Source: Acidaminococcus fermentans (GTDB lineage Bacteria > Bacillota > Negativicutes > Acidaminococcales > Acidaminococcaceae). From it: DNA of 64,000 nt. The notes under the pieces were generated by a model. The model was not told where the DNA came from, did not search any database, and worked only from the letters and a program-made list of their open reading frames with translations. Of this stretch, positions 8,132 to 17,453 are shown one piece after another. The stretch covers positions 146,206 through 210,205 of the forward strand of contig NZ_VULN01000004.1 of assembly GCF_009696675.1 (NCBI RefSeq), read 5' to 3'. The position numbers and the translations under genes were made by a program. The stretch's first letter is position 1. Every line of letters begins with the position of its first letter.

Positions 8132-9895
8132 TTATTTCTTTACGAAAGTCTCGAACTCTCTGATGGCACGAGGCAGCAGCATCTGATGGAACGGGCAGAT
8201 GCTTTCCGGATTCTGATAAGCAGCTTCCGTGAAGGCTTCCACATACCCGCGGATTTTGTTCATGTCTACGATTTCGTCTACCAGACCCAGTTCGGCGCAG
8301 ACTTTCGGACGAGATTTGGTGTAGAAAGCCTGGATCAGGTTGTTCATCTTGTCGATGGTCGGCTGCAGATCCTTGCCGGCTTTCCGGTCTTTGGCCAGTC
8401 TCCGGGAGTACATGGCGGTAGCGGCGGTTTCACCGTTCATAACGGCGATTTCTGTAGCGGCCGTACCGATGGAGAAGGCGTTGGTATCGTTGCCCTGAGG
8501 CCCGCCCAGTACATAGTGTGCAGCAGCGGTGCCCTTTCTCAGGGTGATTTCGAATTGAGGGATGTGGGAAGTCTGGATGGAGTAGATCAGGGACTGGCCC
8601 AGACCCAGCAGTTCAGCCTTTTCCGCATCGTTGCCCACATCGATCCCGGTGGTGTCCTGGATCCAGACAATGGGCAGACGGTCTCTGGCGCAGAGAGTGA
8701 CGAATTCATTCATCTTCACCAGACCCTGACGGTACAGCTTGCCGCCGATACCCACAGAGCCGGCAGCCTTGTATTCAGGGTAGTTCATCAACAGGCCCTG
8801 GACGTTGGCCACAACGCCCACCAGCAGGCCGTTGACTTTGGCCAGGCCGGTAACCATTTCAGGACCGTAGCCTTTCTTGTATTCCCGCATTTCGCTGTTG
8901 TCGAACAGACGGCCGATAACATTGTAGATGTCATAAGCCCGTTTGTCGTTCAGGGGAACCATGGTGTACAGATCGTCAGCCGGGAATGCCGGTGCTTTCG
9001 GATCGTCCACCCGGAAGAATTCAGGATCGTATTTGGGCAGCATGCCTACATACTTCTTGATCCCTTCCAGAACGCCTTCTTCGGAAGCATAGACTTCCCG
9101 GATGAAACCGGTTTCGGTGTAGTGGATGTCGACAGCTCCCGGAGGTTCGGTCTTGCCGGTACGGTCCACCATGTCAGCGATTTCGTTGGCATATTCCAGG
9201 TCCACATGGCCTTTGGGGTTCATGCCGCCCATAATGCCGGCGCCGCCTACAGCCATGTTGGCTTTTTCATGGGCAATGATCACCGTGGGGCTGATGGAAT
9301 GATAGCCGCCGCCGGCAGGGTTGGTGCCGTAGATGCCCACGATGACGGGAATGCCCAGCTGGTTCAGTTCAGCGTTCCGGAAGAAGGGAGTACCGCCGCC
9401 ACGACGGTTGGGGTATACCTTTTCCTGTTCGTCGAACTTAACGCCGGAGCAGTTCAGCACATACACCAGAGGCACGTGCAGGGTCTTGGCAGTGTCGGAA
9501 GCCCGCAGCAGGCATTCAGCCTGGCCAGGGACCCAGGCGCCGGCCAGCTTCTTGTTGTCGGAAGCCACCACTACGCACCATTTGCCGTTTACACGGCCCA
9601 GGCCCTTGACGATGGCCACGGAGCCGTTCTTGTTGCCCTGAGGATTGAACAGGGTGTTCAGGGGTCTCCAGGAGCCCGGTTCCACCAGTTTTTCAATTCT
9701 CTGGAGAGCGGTCAGTTCCCCTCTCTTGTTTACATCAGCATCTGCCTTGCCGGCTTCCTGAGCGGCTTTGATCAGCTGATGGATCTCTTCTTCGATCTTT
9801 TTCAGCTGTTCTTCATTGGCGGCATCCACCTTTTTCAGGGGTTTGCCCACCTGAGGCATTTGTTGGAAATATCTAGGCATAGAGTAAAAACCCAT
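8132..9895 (-). CDS. gcdA: Glutaconyl-CoA decarboxylase, alpha (carboxyltransferase) subunit
   Basis: A 587-residue carboxyltransferase with two crotonase-like halves, of the acetyl/propionyl-CoA carboxylase beta type. Landmarks are NPAGGGYHSISP, GGAGIMGGMNPKGHVD and, in the C-terminal half, YVLGGPQGNDTNAFSIG. It moves CO2 from glutaconyl-CoA to biotin on GcdC; GcdB then decarboxylates carboxybiotin and exports Na+. The gene is inside the hydroxyglutarate operon, while its partner subunits are encoded about 15 kb away at 25460-27454. Spacing to gctB is 23 bases. It is longer than MmdA (508 residues) at 27501-29027, and the two are clearly different alpha subunits. Confidence 0.97.
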   Translation of the reverse strand: MGFYSMPRYFQQMPQVGKPLKKVDAANEEQLKKIEEEIHQLIKAAQEAGKADADVNKRGELTALQRIEKLVEPGSWRPLNTLFNPQGNKNGSVAIVKGLGRVNGKWCVVVASDNKKLAGAWVPGQAECLLRASDTAKTLHVPLVYVLNCSGVKFDEQEKVYPNRRGGGTPFFRNAELNQLGIPVIVGIYGTNPAGGGYHSISPTVIIAHEKANMAVGGAGIMGGMNPKGHVDLEYANEIADMVDRTGKTEPPGAVDIHYTETGFIREVYASEEGVLEGIKKYVGMLPKYDPEFFRVDDPKAPAFPADDLYTMVPLNDKRAYDIYNVIGRLFDNSEMREYKKGYGPEMVTGLAKVNGLLVGVVANVQGLLMNYPEYKAAGSVGIGGKLYRQGLVKMNEFVTLCARDRLPIVWIQDTTGIDVGNDAEKAELLGLGQSLIYSIQTSHIPQFEITLRKGTAAAHYVLGGPQGNDTNAFSIGTAATEIAVMNGETAATAMYSRRLAKDRKAGKDLQPTIDKMNNLIQAFYTKSRPKVCAELGLVDEIVDMNKIRGYVEAFTEAAYQNPESICPFHQMLLPRAIREFETFVKK

Positions 9896-9918
9896 TTAAC
9901 TTCTTCCTCCCGAATGTC

Positions 9919-10722
9919 TTATTTTGCTTCCGGAGCAGGGACTTTGATGAAAGCCTGGCCCGGGTCGATTTCTTCACGGATCAGTTTGATAACTGCCGGA
10001 TCCGGAGCTTCCAGTTCCACAGCCTTGGATACATCCAGGTCGAACCCGGTGTTTTCCAGGACGTCTTCCGGAGAAGAAGTGGGATAGTAGGCAGCCAGAT
10101 ACATCCGTTTGGTCTTTTCGTCGAATTTCAGGATCCCTTTGTCGGTTACTACCAGCTGAGGTCCAACATCGCCGGGCAGACCCAGTCTTTCACGTCCGCC
10201 AGGGCCGTCGATCCAGCCCGGGCTGGTCACATAGTCGATTTTCTGCATGAATCTGCGTTTTTCATGCTGCATCATAATGATGGTGTTGGAATAGGTGGCA
10301 ATGCCGTTAGCGCCGCCGGACCCGGTGAAACGGGTTTTCGGATGATGGTAGTCGCCGATGGAGGTGGAGTTCACGTTGCCGTAGGGGTCGATCTGAGCGC
10401 CGCCGATGAAGGCGATCAGACGGTTGGCCTTGTGCAGGTATTCGTTGATTTCGAAGCCGACGAACCGGACATTCGGCCAGATGCAGCCGCAGTGAGCCAT
10501 GAACCGCAGGTCACCAACGGAACGGGGAACTTCCACAGGGGAGCAGTCCATCAGACCGCTTTCCACGATGATGTGGCAGTCAGGAGCATAAACTCTCTTG
10601 GCCACGCTGGCGCCGATCAGAGGCAGACCGGTACCAACCGTTACAACCTGACCATTTTTGATCTGTTTGGCAATGGTCACAGCCTGCATTTCCTTATTGG
10701 TATAATTCGTGTAATCAGCCAT
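9919..10722 (-). CDS. gctB: Glutaconate CoA-transferase, subunit B
   Basis: A 267-residue beta subunit of the family I CoA-transferase. Glu54 in IIVESGLMD is the published catalytic residue that forms the glutamyl-CoA thioester. The GSGGANGIATYSN stretch is also typical of the family. The enzyme swaps CoA between acetyl-CoA or glutaconyl-CoA and (R)-2-hydroxyglutarate or glutaconate in the cytosol. The ATG lies two bases after the gctA stop, so the two chains are translationally coupled. This is the second gene of the hydroxyglutarate operon. Confidence 0.97.
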   Translation of the reverse strand: MADYTNYTNKEMQAVTIAKQIKNGQVVTVGTGLPLIGASVAKRVYAPDCHIIVESGLMDCSPVEVPRSVGDLRFMAHCGCIWPNVRFVGFEINEYLHKANRLIAFIGGAQIDPYGNVNSTSIGDYHHPKTRFTGSGGANGIATYSNTIIMMQHEKRRFMQKIDYVTSPGWIDGPGGRERLGLPGDVGPQLVVTDKGILKFDEKTKRMYLAAYYPTSSPEDVLENTGFDLDVSKAVELEAPDPAVIKLIREEIDPGQAFIKVPAPEAK

Positions 10723-10724
10723 TG

Positions 10725-11687
10725 TTATTTGTCCTCCTTCGTCATGTCAATGTGATAGCCCAGACCGGGAACAACCTTCAGGTTGATCAGACGAGTGGCA
10801 CCCAGTTTGTTCAGGTATTCGTCATGATCCTTCAGGTCGAACACCCATTCTTTGCAGAAAGCATCGAAGTCTTCCTGGGTCTTGGAGACCTGGTCATAGA
10901 CTTTCAGGAACGGGTTGTCGTAGTCATACAGGCCATAGCACTGAGACGGATGAGCACCGTAAGGAGCCAGGACAACGGCATCTACGCACATGCCGGGAAT
11001 GTCGTTCTTGGTGGGATCTCTTCTGATTTCTTCATTGGAGATGATCTCTTCGCAGGTAACGATGGTGTATTTGGCTGCTTCCGCAATATCCACATCCTGG
11101 AATTTGCCGCCCCAGATGCGTACGGTGCCATCAGGAGAAGCCTGCTGAGCGTGGATGATGGCCACATCGATCTGAGGAACAGGAACAGCCACCACTTTTT
11201 CACCCGGTTTGAAGGGGTTGTCGATGTATTTGAACTTGTCATCAGGAACTTTGTCCAGGGTCTTCCGGACTTCCTTGCTGATGCCCCATTCATCGGTGAG
11301 GCCGGAGCCCTGCATCAGGGTTACAGGCAGGAAGGGCAGGCCCAGAGCAGCGGCATGCCACATCATGTAGATAACATCCTGGGAATAGTCTTCCATGGTC
11401 AGCTTGCCGGCTTCGAACCATTTTCTGAACCGTCTGGAAACGTTGGTTACACCGGAGTTGGCGGTATAGCAGTTGATGTAGGCTTTCACACGGCCGTTGC
11501 CGATCAGCATATCCCAGTCGCCGCCGGCAGCACCGCCCAGACCGGTCAGGTCCGTGATGCCCTGTCTCAGGATTTCAAACACAGCCGCATAGGGTTTACG
11601 GTCAGTCGTAAAGCCACCCAGAGCAATGTGATCACCACTGTGCACATACTTGGCGATTGCGTCTTTTAACGTCATTACTTTACTCAA
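10725..11687 (-). CDS. gctA: Glutaconate CoA-transferase, subunit A (TTG start)
   Basis: The 320-residue alpha subunit, first gene of the hydroxyglutarate operon. It shows the CoA-transferase family I start HIALGGFTTDRKPYAAV and the oxyanion/CoA-binding region GGAAGGDWDMLIGNGRVKAY. The start codon is TTG at 11687. It is chosen because AAGGAGG lies seven bases upstream and the protein begins MSKVMTLKDAIAK, like the purified A. fermentans subunit as I recall it. The next ATG, four codons in, lacks a correctly spaced site. Transcription most likely begins near 11816, leaving a leader of about 130 bases that contains an inverted repeat. Confidence 0.97.
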   Translation of the reverse strand: MSKVMTLKDAIAKYVHSGDHIALGGFTTDRKPYAAVFEILRQGITDLTGLGGAAGGDWDMLIGNGRVKAYINCYTANSGVTNVSRRFRKWFEAGKLTMEDYSQDVIYMMWHAAALGLPFLPVTLMQGSGLTDEWGISKEVRKTLDKVPDDKFKYIDNPFKPGEKVVAVPVPQIDVAIIHAQQASPDGTVRIWGGKFQDVDIAEAAKYTIVTCEEIISNEEIRRDPTKNDIPGMCVDAVVLAPYGAHPSQCYGLYDYDNPFLKVYDQVSKTQEDFDAFCKEWVFDLKDHDEYLNKLGATRLINLKVVPGLGYHIDMTKEDK

Positions 11688-11784
11688 AGCAAAAACCTCC
11701 TTAAAATCCTTCCTAGTTTGTGAAACTGCCGGAATCCTCCTCTAAGAAATAACCATCCCCCTTTGTGAATATTTTTTACATTCG

Positions 11785-11822
11785 CATTCCGGCTGAACCT
11801 ACTGTATTCAGTGTACGGAATG
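11785..11822 (-). promoter_or_regulatory. Inverted repeat at the 5' end of the gct leader
   Basis: CATTCCG (minus strand 11822-11816) pairs with CGGAATG (11791-11785), and an inner CTGAA/TTCAG pair lies between them. It spans the predicted start site of the hydroxyglutarate operon. It could be an operator half-site pair or a leader hairpin; the sequence alone does not decide. Confidence 0.45.
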
Positions 11823-11831
11823 ATTATAACA
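11823..11831 (-). promoter_or_regulatory. Extended -10 promoter of the hydroxyglutarate operon
   Basis: The minus strand reads TGTTATAAT (11831-11823), a perfect -10 with an extended TG. The -35 position is only weakly conserved (TTTAAA) and AT-rich. The start site is expected near 11816. Confidence 0.75.
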
Positions 11832-11849
11832 CAAATAATTTTTTTTTTA

Positions 11850-11865
11850 AATCTCCCGGGAGATT
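11850..11865. promoter_or_regulatory. Perfect 16-bp palindrome at the gctA -35 region
   Basis: AATCTCCCGGGAGATT is a perfect palindrome overlapping the -35 position of the gctA promoter, in otherwise A/T-rich DNA. The position suggests an operator for a dimeric regulator. No regulator gene is adjacent, so the cognate protein is unknown. Confidence 0.5.
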
Positions 11866-11954
11866 ATTTGTAGATTTTTTTGCAAATATATAAAAATTCT
11901 AATAACTTATGAGAAAATTTCTCTTTTTGCACCTTTTTTATTGCAAAAGTTACA

Positions 11955-11992
11955 CAAAAAAGAAGGTGTTTTCTCTAAAACACCTTCTTTTT
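11955..11992 (-). terminator. Terminator of the cell-shape/rng/cca operon
   Basis: Stem AGAAGGTGTTTT (11961-11972) with AAAACACCTTCT, loop CTCT, followed by a T run on the minus strand just after the cca stop codon. The A-rich left flank makes it bidirectional. The remaining bases 11866-11954 are AT-rich with no gene visible. Confidence 0.85.
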
Positions 11993-12008
11993 CTTCAACC
12001 ATGCATTG

Positions 12009-13457
12009 TCAATACAGTTTTTTTTGCCGTTCCAGCCACTTTTGAGCCGCCTGGGCCAGCTGTTCCGGATTATTTTCCAGCATCCGGTCCTGGACCCGCC
12101 GGAGGAGCACCGGCATCAGCTCCTTCAACTGGTCCGGGCGGGCCCCCAGGGTCAGAGCGTCCTTCCCGGAAAAGTCCAGATCGGAGGTGTGGACGGGCAT
12201 GAGATAGGCCATCTTCACCAACCGTTTTCCGTACATCTGGGCATGGATCACGTCATTCTGGGCCGCATTGGTGGCGGCCACATCCGCCACGCACACGGCG
12301 GTCAGCTGTTTGAAGGCTTCCGCCATCTCCTTGTTTACCCGGAAATGGCCGCTGCGGGCCTCCTTCCGGAGCCAGTGCCAGGTCTTGCTGTCCTCCTGGG
12401 CGCTGATGAACCCGAAGTGCATGTGGTTCTTCACCAGCCAGGCCACCCGGTCCACCACCTCCCGGGGCAGCTGGAGCCGTTCCAGGATCTGCCGGGCCAG
12501 GGCGGCGCCCACCACTTCATGGCCGTGGTCGCAGGGCTGTCCTTCTTTGTTGATGCCCCGGACCCCTTCCAGGCCCTTGGCCACGTCATGGAGCAGGATT
12601 CCCCATCCCACTTCCAGGCTCCGGTCCCCTTTGTCCAGGGCCACTGCCGTGTGCTTCCACACATCATAGGGATGGAACTGGGGGTTCTGGCCTAATCCCA
12701 CCAGATGGATCAGTTCCGGCAGGATGGGCACCGTTTCATACTGGCCTTTCCGCCGGACCCGGCAGCTCTCCGCCGCCAGTCCGCTTTTCACCATCAGGTC
12801 CATGCCTTCTCCCGCATAGGTCCCCATGAGCAGCTTGTTCAATTCTGTCCGCACCCGCTCCAGAGACAGTCCCGGCACCTTCTTCAGGTTCCGGCCCATG
12901 GCAGGCAGGATGGAAGGATCCGGAGCAAAGCCCAGCTGTCCCACGAACCGGCAGGCCCGGAACATCCGCAGGGCATCTTCCGAGAACCGCCGGTCCGGAT
13001 CCCCCACAGTGCGGAGAACCCGGCCCCGCAGATCATCCAGCCCCTGGAAGCAGTCGGTGATGTGTCCGTTCTGGTCCACCGCCAGGGCATTGATGGTGAA
13101 ATCCCGCCGGCTCAGATCCTCTTCCAGAGTCCTGCAGTACCAGACTTCCGCCGGCCGGTGGGCGTCAGCGCTGCCGTAGGTTTCATTCCGGTAGGCGGCC
13201 ACTTCCACCCCGTGGCGCTCCACCCGGAGGATCACCACCCCGAAGTTCTGTCCCAGCTCACTGACCACCGGGATCCCCGCGTCTTCCGCGGTCCGGAGGA
13301 TCTGTTCCGGCCGGGCGTTGGTGACCACGTCATAATCGTCCGGGACCCGGCCCAGGAGCATGTCCCGGACAGCGCCTCCCACCACATGGGCTTCGAACCC
13401 ATGGGACTGGAGCACATCCATAACGGTTTTCACATAGGATGGAATCGTCAGTTTCAT
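12009..13457 (-). CDS. cca: CCA-adding tRNA nucleotidyltransferase with HD domain
   Basis: A 482-residue class II nucleotidyltransferase that adds or repairs the 3' CCA of tRNAs. GGAVRDMLLG and DDYDVVTNA (the DxD metal site) lie in the first 50 residues. RRDFTINALA, the SEDALRMFRACRF neck region and an HD-type segment (GILLHDVAKGL, then HGHEVVGA) follow. The architecture is polymerase head, neck and HD domain, as in many Firmicute enzymes. Whether the HD part is a phosphohydrolase is not shown by sequence. The ATG overlaps the stop of rng (ATGA), so translation is coupled. It is the last gene of the long minus-strand operon. Confidence 0.9.
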   Translation of the reverse strand: MKLTIPSYVKTVMDVLQSHGFEAHVVGGAVRDMLLGRVPDDYDVVTNARPEQILRTAEDAGIPVVSELGQNFGVVILRVERHGVEVAAYRNETYGSADAHRPAEVWYCRTLEEDLSRRDFTINALAVDQNGHITDCFQGLDDLRGRVLRTVGDPDRRFSEDALRMFRACRFVGQLGFAPDPSILPAMGRNLKKVPGLSLERVRTELNKLLMGTYAGEGMDLMVKSGLAAESCRVRRKGQYETVPILPELIHLVGLGQNPQFHPYDVWKHTAVALDKGDRSLEVGWGILLHDVAKGLEGVRGINKEGQPCDHGHEVVGAALARQILERLQLPREVVDRVAWLVKNHMHFGFISAQEDSKTWHWLRKEARSGHFRVNKEMAEAFKQLTAVCVADVAATNAAQNDVIHAQMYGKRLVKMAYLMPVHTSDLDFSGKDALTLGARPDQLKELMPVLLRRVQDRMLENNPEQLAQAAQKWLERQKKLY

Positions 13458-14884
13458 TCCCGGTCACCCTCTCTTCCTGTCCCTTCCTGGTCTGCGGTCA
13501 GAAGGGTAAACACCCCGATTTCCAGGGATGGGTCGCTGGCCAGCTTCAGGGTGCAGTGGAATTCCCGTTCCATGTCCCCCAACCCCTGCTGGCGCAGCCA
13601 GCCGTATACCACAGGATGGACGGTAAGCAGCAGGCTGTGGCTCATCTTTCCCTGGAGGAACAGGCTCCGGAGCCGCCGGCGGATCTCCACATAGACGGTT
13701 TCCGGAGCTTCCACCCGGCCGCTGCCTCCGCACATGGGGCAGGTGGTGTACAGGATGCTGGACAGATTCTTCCGGGCCTTCATCCGGGTCATTTCCACCA
13801 GGTTCAGATGGGTCAGGTCGATGACCTTTGGCTTCATTTTGTCCCAGGCGAATTCTTTCTTCAGGATCTGGAGGATCTCCCCCTGTTCCTCTTCCCGGTC
13901 CATGTCGATGAAATCCGCCACGATGATGCCTCCGATGTCCCGGAGCCGGAGCTGCCGGGCGATTTCCCGGGCTGCTTCCCGGTTGGTGGCCATACTGGTG
14001 GCATCCCGGTCCGCTCCCGTGGAGAATTTCCCGCTGTTCACGTCGATGACGGTCATGGCTTCCGTATAGTCGAAGACCAGGTAGCCGCCCCCCGGCAGCC
14101 ACACCACCCGGTCGGAAAGGCTTTCGATATCCTCATCCAGCCGGTAGAAGGTGAACAGGTCTTCTTTCCCCTTGTACAGCTTCACCTGGATCTGGGGCAG
14201 CCCCATGTCCCGGAGCATTTCCTGGAGCCGCTGACAGGTCTTCTCATCGTCCACGATGATCCGTTCCACCCGGTCCGTCACATAATCCCGGACCAGCCGG
14301 ATGGCCAGGTCCAGTTCCCGGTACAGCAGCTGGGGTCCCCGGCCCACTTTGCTCCGGCGGACCAGCACCTCCCAGTTCCGGAGCAGCTGTTCCAGATCGG
14401 CCCGGATCTCGCTTTCCTCTGCATGGGCTGCTGCCGTCCGGAGCACCAGTCCCATATTTTCCGGCAGCAGCTCCCGGGCCCATTCCCGGAGCTCCTTCCG
14501 CTTGGTTTTGCAGCTGATCTTCCGGGACAGGCTCACCCGGCTGCCGTAGGGTTCCAGCACCACATACCGGCCGGGAAGGGTGATCTCCCGGGTCACCGCC
14601 GGACCCTTGTTCCCCCTGGCGTCCTTCACCACCTGGACCAAAAGCATCTGGCCTTCGGAGAGCTTTTCTCCCTTTTTCAGGGTCAGGAACCCGTTCTTCC
14701 CGGTGTTCAGGTCCACAAAGGCTGCCTGGATCCCGGGCACCACATTGCACACCCGGGCCCGGTACACATTGCCCACCAGGTTGTCGTTACTGCTCCGCTC
14801 CACCGCATAATCCCGGAGCCGGTCCTCTTCCACGGTGCCCATCCTGGTTTCTTCCGGACGGACACTGACAAAGATCGTATTCAT
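13454..14884 (-). CDS. rng: Ribonuclease E/G family endoribonuclease
   Basis: A 476-residue RNase G-type protein. The N-terminus has an S1-like RNA-binding region (NVYRARVCNVVPGIQAAFVD). The catalytic DNase I-like core contains VIDVNSGKFS and DFIDMDREEE with the metal-binding aspartates, and CPMCGGSGR is the Zn-link motif for tetramerisation. The long C-terminal scaffold of RNase E is absent. It processes rRNA and mRNA 5' ends. It follows the TIGR03936 gene by eight bases and overlaps cca, an arrangement common in Firmicutes. Confidence 0.93.
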   Translation of the reverse strand: MNTIFVSVRPEETRMGTVEEDRLRDYAVERSSNDNLVGNVYRARVCNVVPGIQAAFVDLNTGKNGFLTLKKGEKLSEGQMLLVQVVKDARGNKGPAVTREITLPGRYVVLEPYGSRVSLSRKISCKTKRKELREWARELLPENMGLVLRTAAAHAEESEIRADLEQLLRNWEVLVRRSKVGRGPQLLYRELDLAIRLVRDYVTDRVERIIVDDEKTCQRLQEMLRDMGLPQIQVKLYKGKEDLFTFYRLDEDIESLSDRVVWLPGGGYLVFDYTEAMTVIDVNSGKFSTGADRDATSMATNREAAREIARQLRLRDIGGIIVADFIDMDREEEQGEILQILKKEFAWDKMKPKVIDLTHLNLVEMTRMKARKNLSSILYTTCPMCGGSGRVEAPETVYVEIRRRLRSLFLQGKMSHSLLLTVHPVVYGWLRQQGLGDMEREFHCTLKLASDPSLEIGVFTLLTADQEGTGREGDRE

Positions 14885-14892
14885 GGCAGCCC

Positions 14893-15585
14893 TCAGCCTT
14901 CCCCGATCAGGGGAACCTTCCGGCCGGCTTCATCCCGGCTGTAAAGATCCACCCGGCGGATATCCGCCTGGACCACGGTGAGAGGGACCTGGAACTGGTC
15001 CTCCAGCACCTGGAGGAATTCCGACGCCTTCATGCTGCCGGTGGGGGTGATCCGGATATCAAAGGACAGGTCCAGGATTCCCTCCTGCCACCGGGCCTCC
15101 ACCTGGGGAATGAAGTATTTCACATCGATGGTCTTGGGTTTCCCCTTGCCTTTTTTGTGGGTCTTGGTGTAGGGAACTTCCGGCGCAGCGGCAAAGGCGG
15201 CCAGCTGGGCAGAAGGATCGGCGGCACAGGGGACCTTCACCTGGTAGGAGGCACCCTGGGCCCGGGCCATGAGCTTGGGAGCCTTGTCATCGGTCAGGTC
15301 CCCCCGGACAATGTGGATGCCCATGGGCAGGGCCCGGGCGATCTTGTCCAGCAGCTCCTCCAGGGGCCGTTCTTCCGCCAGGCGGATTTCCGCAAACTCG
15401 CAGGAGCTGGTGACTCCCACGCTGAGGGCGGAGGCCAGGGAAAACTTCATATGGGGGTTGAACCCTTCCGAATAGGCCACCGGGATCCCGGACCGACGGA
15501 GGGCCTTTTCGATGCTCCTCTGGTATTCCAGATGGGAGATGAACCGGATCCCCGGTTCCTTGGTGATCTGCAGCCGCAGTTTCAT
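14893..15585 (-). CDS. TIGR03936-family radical-SAM-linked protein (DUF2344)
   Basis: A 230-residue protein beginning MKLRLQITKEPGIRFISHLE, typical of the DUF2344 family. This family is nearly always encoded next to, or fused with, the TIGR03960 radical SAM protein and often next to rng. The function is unknown; a role in RNA modification has been suggested only by context. Its start overlaps the stop of the upstream radical SAM gene by four bases, so the two are probably made together. No cluster motif or membrane segment is visible. Confidence 0.85.
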   Translation of the reverse strand: MKLRLQITKEPGIRFISHLEYQRSIEKALRRSGIPVAYSEGFNPHMKFSLASALSVGVTSSCEFAEIRLAEERPLEELLDKIARALPMGIHIVRGDLTDDKAPKLMARAQGASYQVKVPCAADPSAQLAAFAAAPEVPYTKTHKKGKGKPKTIDVKYFIPQVEARWQEGILDLSFDIRITPTGSMKASEFLQVLEDQFQVPLTVVQADIRRVDLYSRDEAGRKVPLIGEG

Positions 15586-17444
15586 ACTTCTCCCTCCTTC
15601 CAGTCGATGATCTTCACGCCCAGTTTCTGGCAGACCCCGCAGCCGGTGCAGGTATCCCGGCGGCAGTCATGAGTCAGGGCCGCCTCCTGGGCTTTTTCGT
15701 ATTCACTCCACAGGAACTGTCGGCTCACCCCGCAGCTGGTGTGTTCCCAGGGGAAGATTTCCTCTTTCCCCCGGGGCCGGCTGTTGTAGAAATCCGGGGT
15801 CAGGCCTGCATCGGCAATGGCCTGGGCCCACCGGTCATAATCGAAGAATTCCGTCCAGCTGTCGAATTTGGCGCCCCTCTGCCAGGCCAGGTAAATGGCC
15901 TTTCCCAGCCGCCGGTCTCCCCGGGCCAGGACCCCTTCCATCAGGCTGGTCCGGGAATCATGGTACTGAAAGTGGATGTTCTTCAGATTGGCAAAGGCGT
16001 TCTTCAGCAGCATGTGCTTCCGGTCAAATTCCCCCTTGGTGTTCTGGCCCACCCACTGGAAGGGGGTGTAGGGCTTGGGCACGAAGTTGGACACGCTGAC
16101 AGTGACTTTGGCCCCCATGTGGCCGGTAACTTCCTTGTACTTCCACTGGACCTTCTGGGCCAGTTTGGCAATGGCCAGCACGTCTTCGTCCGTTTCCGTA
16201 GGCAGACCGATCATGAAGTACAGCTTCACCTGGGACCAGCCGTTTTCAAAGGCGGCCCCCACCGCGTTCATGAGATTTTCTTCCGTGACCCCTTTGTTGA
16301 TCACATCCCGCATCCGCTGGCTCCCGGCTTCCGGAGCAAAGGTCAGGCCGCTTTTCCGCACCGCCTGGACTTCCTGGGCCAGCTTCACGGAGAAGCTGTC
16401 GATCCGCAGGGAAGGCAGGGACACGCTGACCCGGTCCTTCCGGAAATCTCCCAGCAGTTCCCGGATGAGAGGTTCCAGATGGGAATAATCCGCGGTGCTC
16501 AGGGAGAACAGGGAGATTTCGTTGTAGCCGGTGGCAGGTACCAGCTGTTTGGCCAGCTCCATCACCGTTTCCGGTTTCCGTTCCCGGACCGGCCGATAGA
16601 TGATCCCGGCGTTGCAGAACCGGCAGCCCCGGCTGCAGCCCCGGAACAGTTCCAGCATGATCCGGTCGTGGACCGTGTCACTGTAGGGCACAATGGGATG
16701 GGTGGGGAAATCCAGCCCGTCCAGGTCCTGTTCCACCCGTTTGTACACCACTTCCGGCGCCGTGGGCTCCAGAGGCTTTTTCCCGGTAATAGTGCCGTCG
16801 GGACCGTAGGTGATTTCATAGAAAGAAGGTACGTAGACCCCCTGGATCCGGGACACCCGGCGCAGGAAGCCAAGCCGGCCCCCGGGTTTGCCTTCCCGCT
16901 TCCAGTCCCGGTACAGCAGGGTCACTTCCTGGATGATCTTTTCCCCGTCTCCCAGCATGCAGAAGTCCAGGAAATCCGCCAGGGGTTCACTGTTGAACAC
17001 GCAGCAGCCCCCGGCACATACAAAGGGATCCTCCAGGGTCCGGTCTTTGGCCAGGATGGGCACCCCGCCCAGGTCCAGCATGTTCAGGATGTTGGAATAG
17101 GACATTTCATACAGAAGGGTGAACCCCAGCAGGTCGAAATCCTTCAAAGGCCGGGTGTTTTCCAGGCTGGAGAGCACCAGCCCCCGTTCCCGCATTTTGG
17201 CTTCCATGTCCACCCAGGGGGCAAAGGCCCGCTCTGCCGCCACTTTGGGCAGCTTGTTGAGGATTTCGTAGAGGATCTTGTAGCCCAGATAGCTCATGCC
17301 GATTTCGTAGGTATCCGGGAAGGCCAGACAGAAGGAAACCTCCGTTTCCTCTTCCGGCTTTACGATGCTGCCGAATTCCATGCCGGTGTACCGGGCGGGT
17401 TTTTCCACAGCACTGAGTATGTCGATGGGTAAGTCTTTTCGCAT
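15582..17444 (-). CDS. TIGR03960-family B12-binding-type radical SAM protein
   Basis: A 620-residue protein with an N-terminal cobalamin-binding-like region and a radical SAM core with CSRGCRFC (Cys-X3-Cys-X2-Cys). Downstream glycine motifs such as IGLPTETDEDV follow. The C-terminus carries an extra cysteine set, THDCRRDTCTGCGVCQKLG, suggesting a second metal or cluster site. The reaction is unknown. It lies between rodA and the DUF2344 partner. The start ATG follows an AAGGAG-like site with a ten-base gap after rodA. Confidence 0.87.
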   Translation of the reverse strand: MRKDLPIDILSAVEKPARYTGMEFGSIVKPEEETEVSFCLAFPDTYEIGMSYLGYKILYEILNKLPKVAAERAFAPWVDMEAKMRERGLVLSSLENTRPLKDFDLLGFTLLYEMSYSNILNMLDLGGVPILAKDRTLEDPFVCAGGCCVFNSEPLADFLDFCMLGDGEKIIQEVTLLYRDWKREGKPGGRLGFLRRVSRIQGVYVPSFYEITYGPDGTITGKKPLEPTAPEVVYKRVEQDLDGLDFPTHPIVPYSDTVHDRIMLELFRGCSRGCRFCNAGIIYRPVRERKPETVMELAKQLVPATGYNEISLFSLSTADYSHLEPLIRELLGDFRKDRVSVSLPSLRIDSFSVKLAQEVQAVRKSGLTFAPEAGSQRMRDVINKGVTEENLMNAVGAAFENGWSQVKLYFMIGLPTETDEDVLAIAKLAQKVQWKYKEVTGHMGAKVTVSVSNFVPKPYTPFQWVGQNTKGEFDRKHMLLKNAFANLKNIHFQYHDSRTSLMEGVLARGDRRLGKAIYLAWQRGAKFDSWTEFFDYDRWAQAIADAGLTPDFYNSRPRGKEEIFPWEHTSCGVSRQFLWSEYEKAQEAALTHDCRRDTCTGCGVCQKLGVKIIDWKEGEV

Positions 17445-17453
17445 AATATCTCC

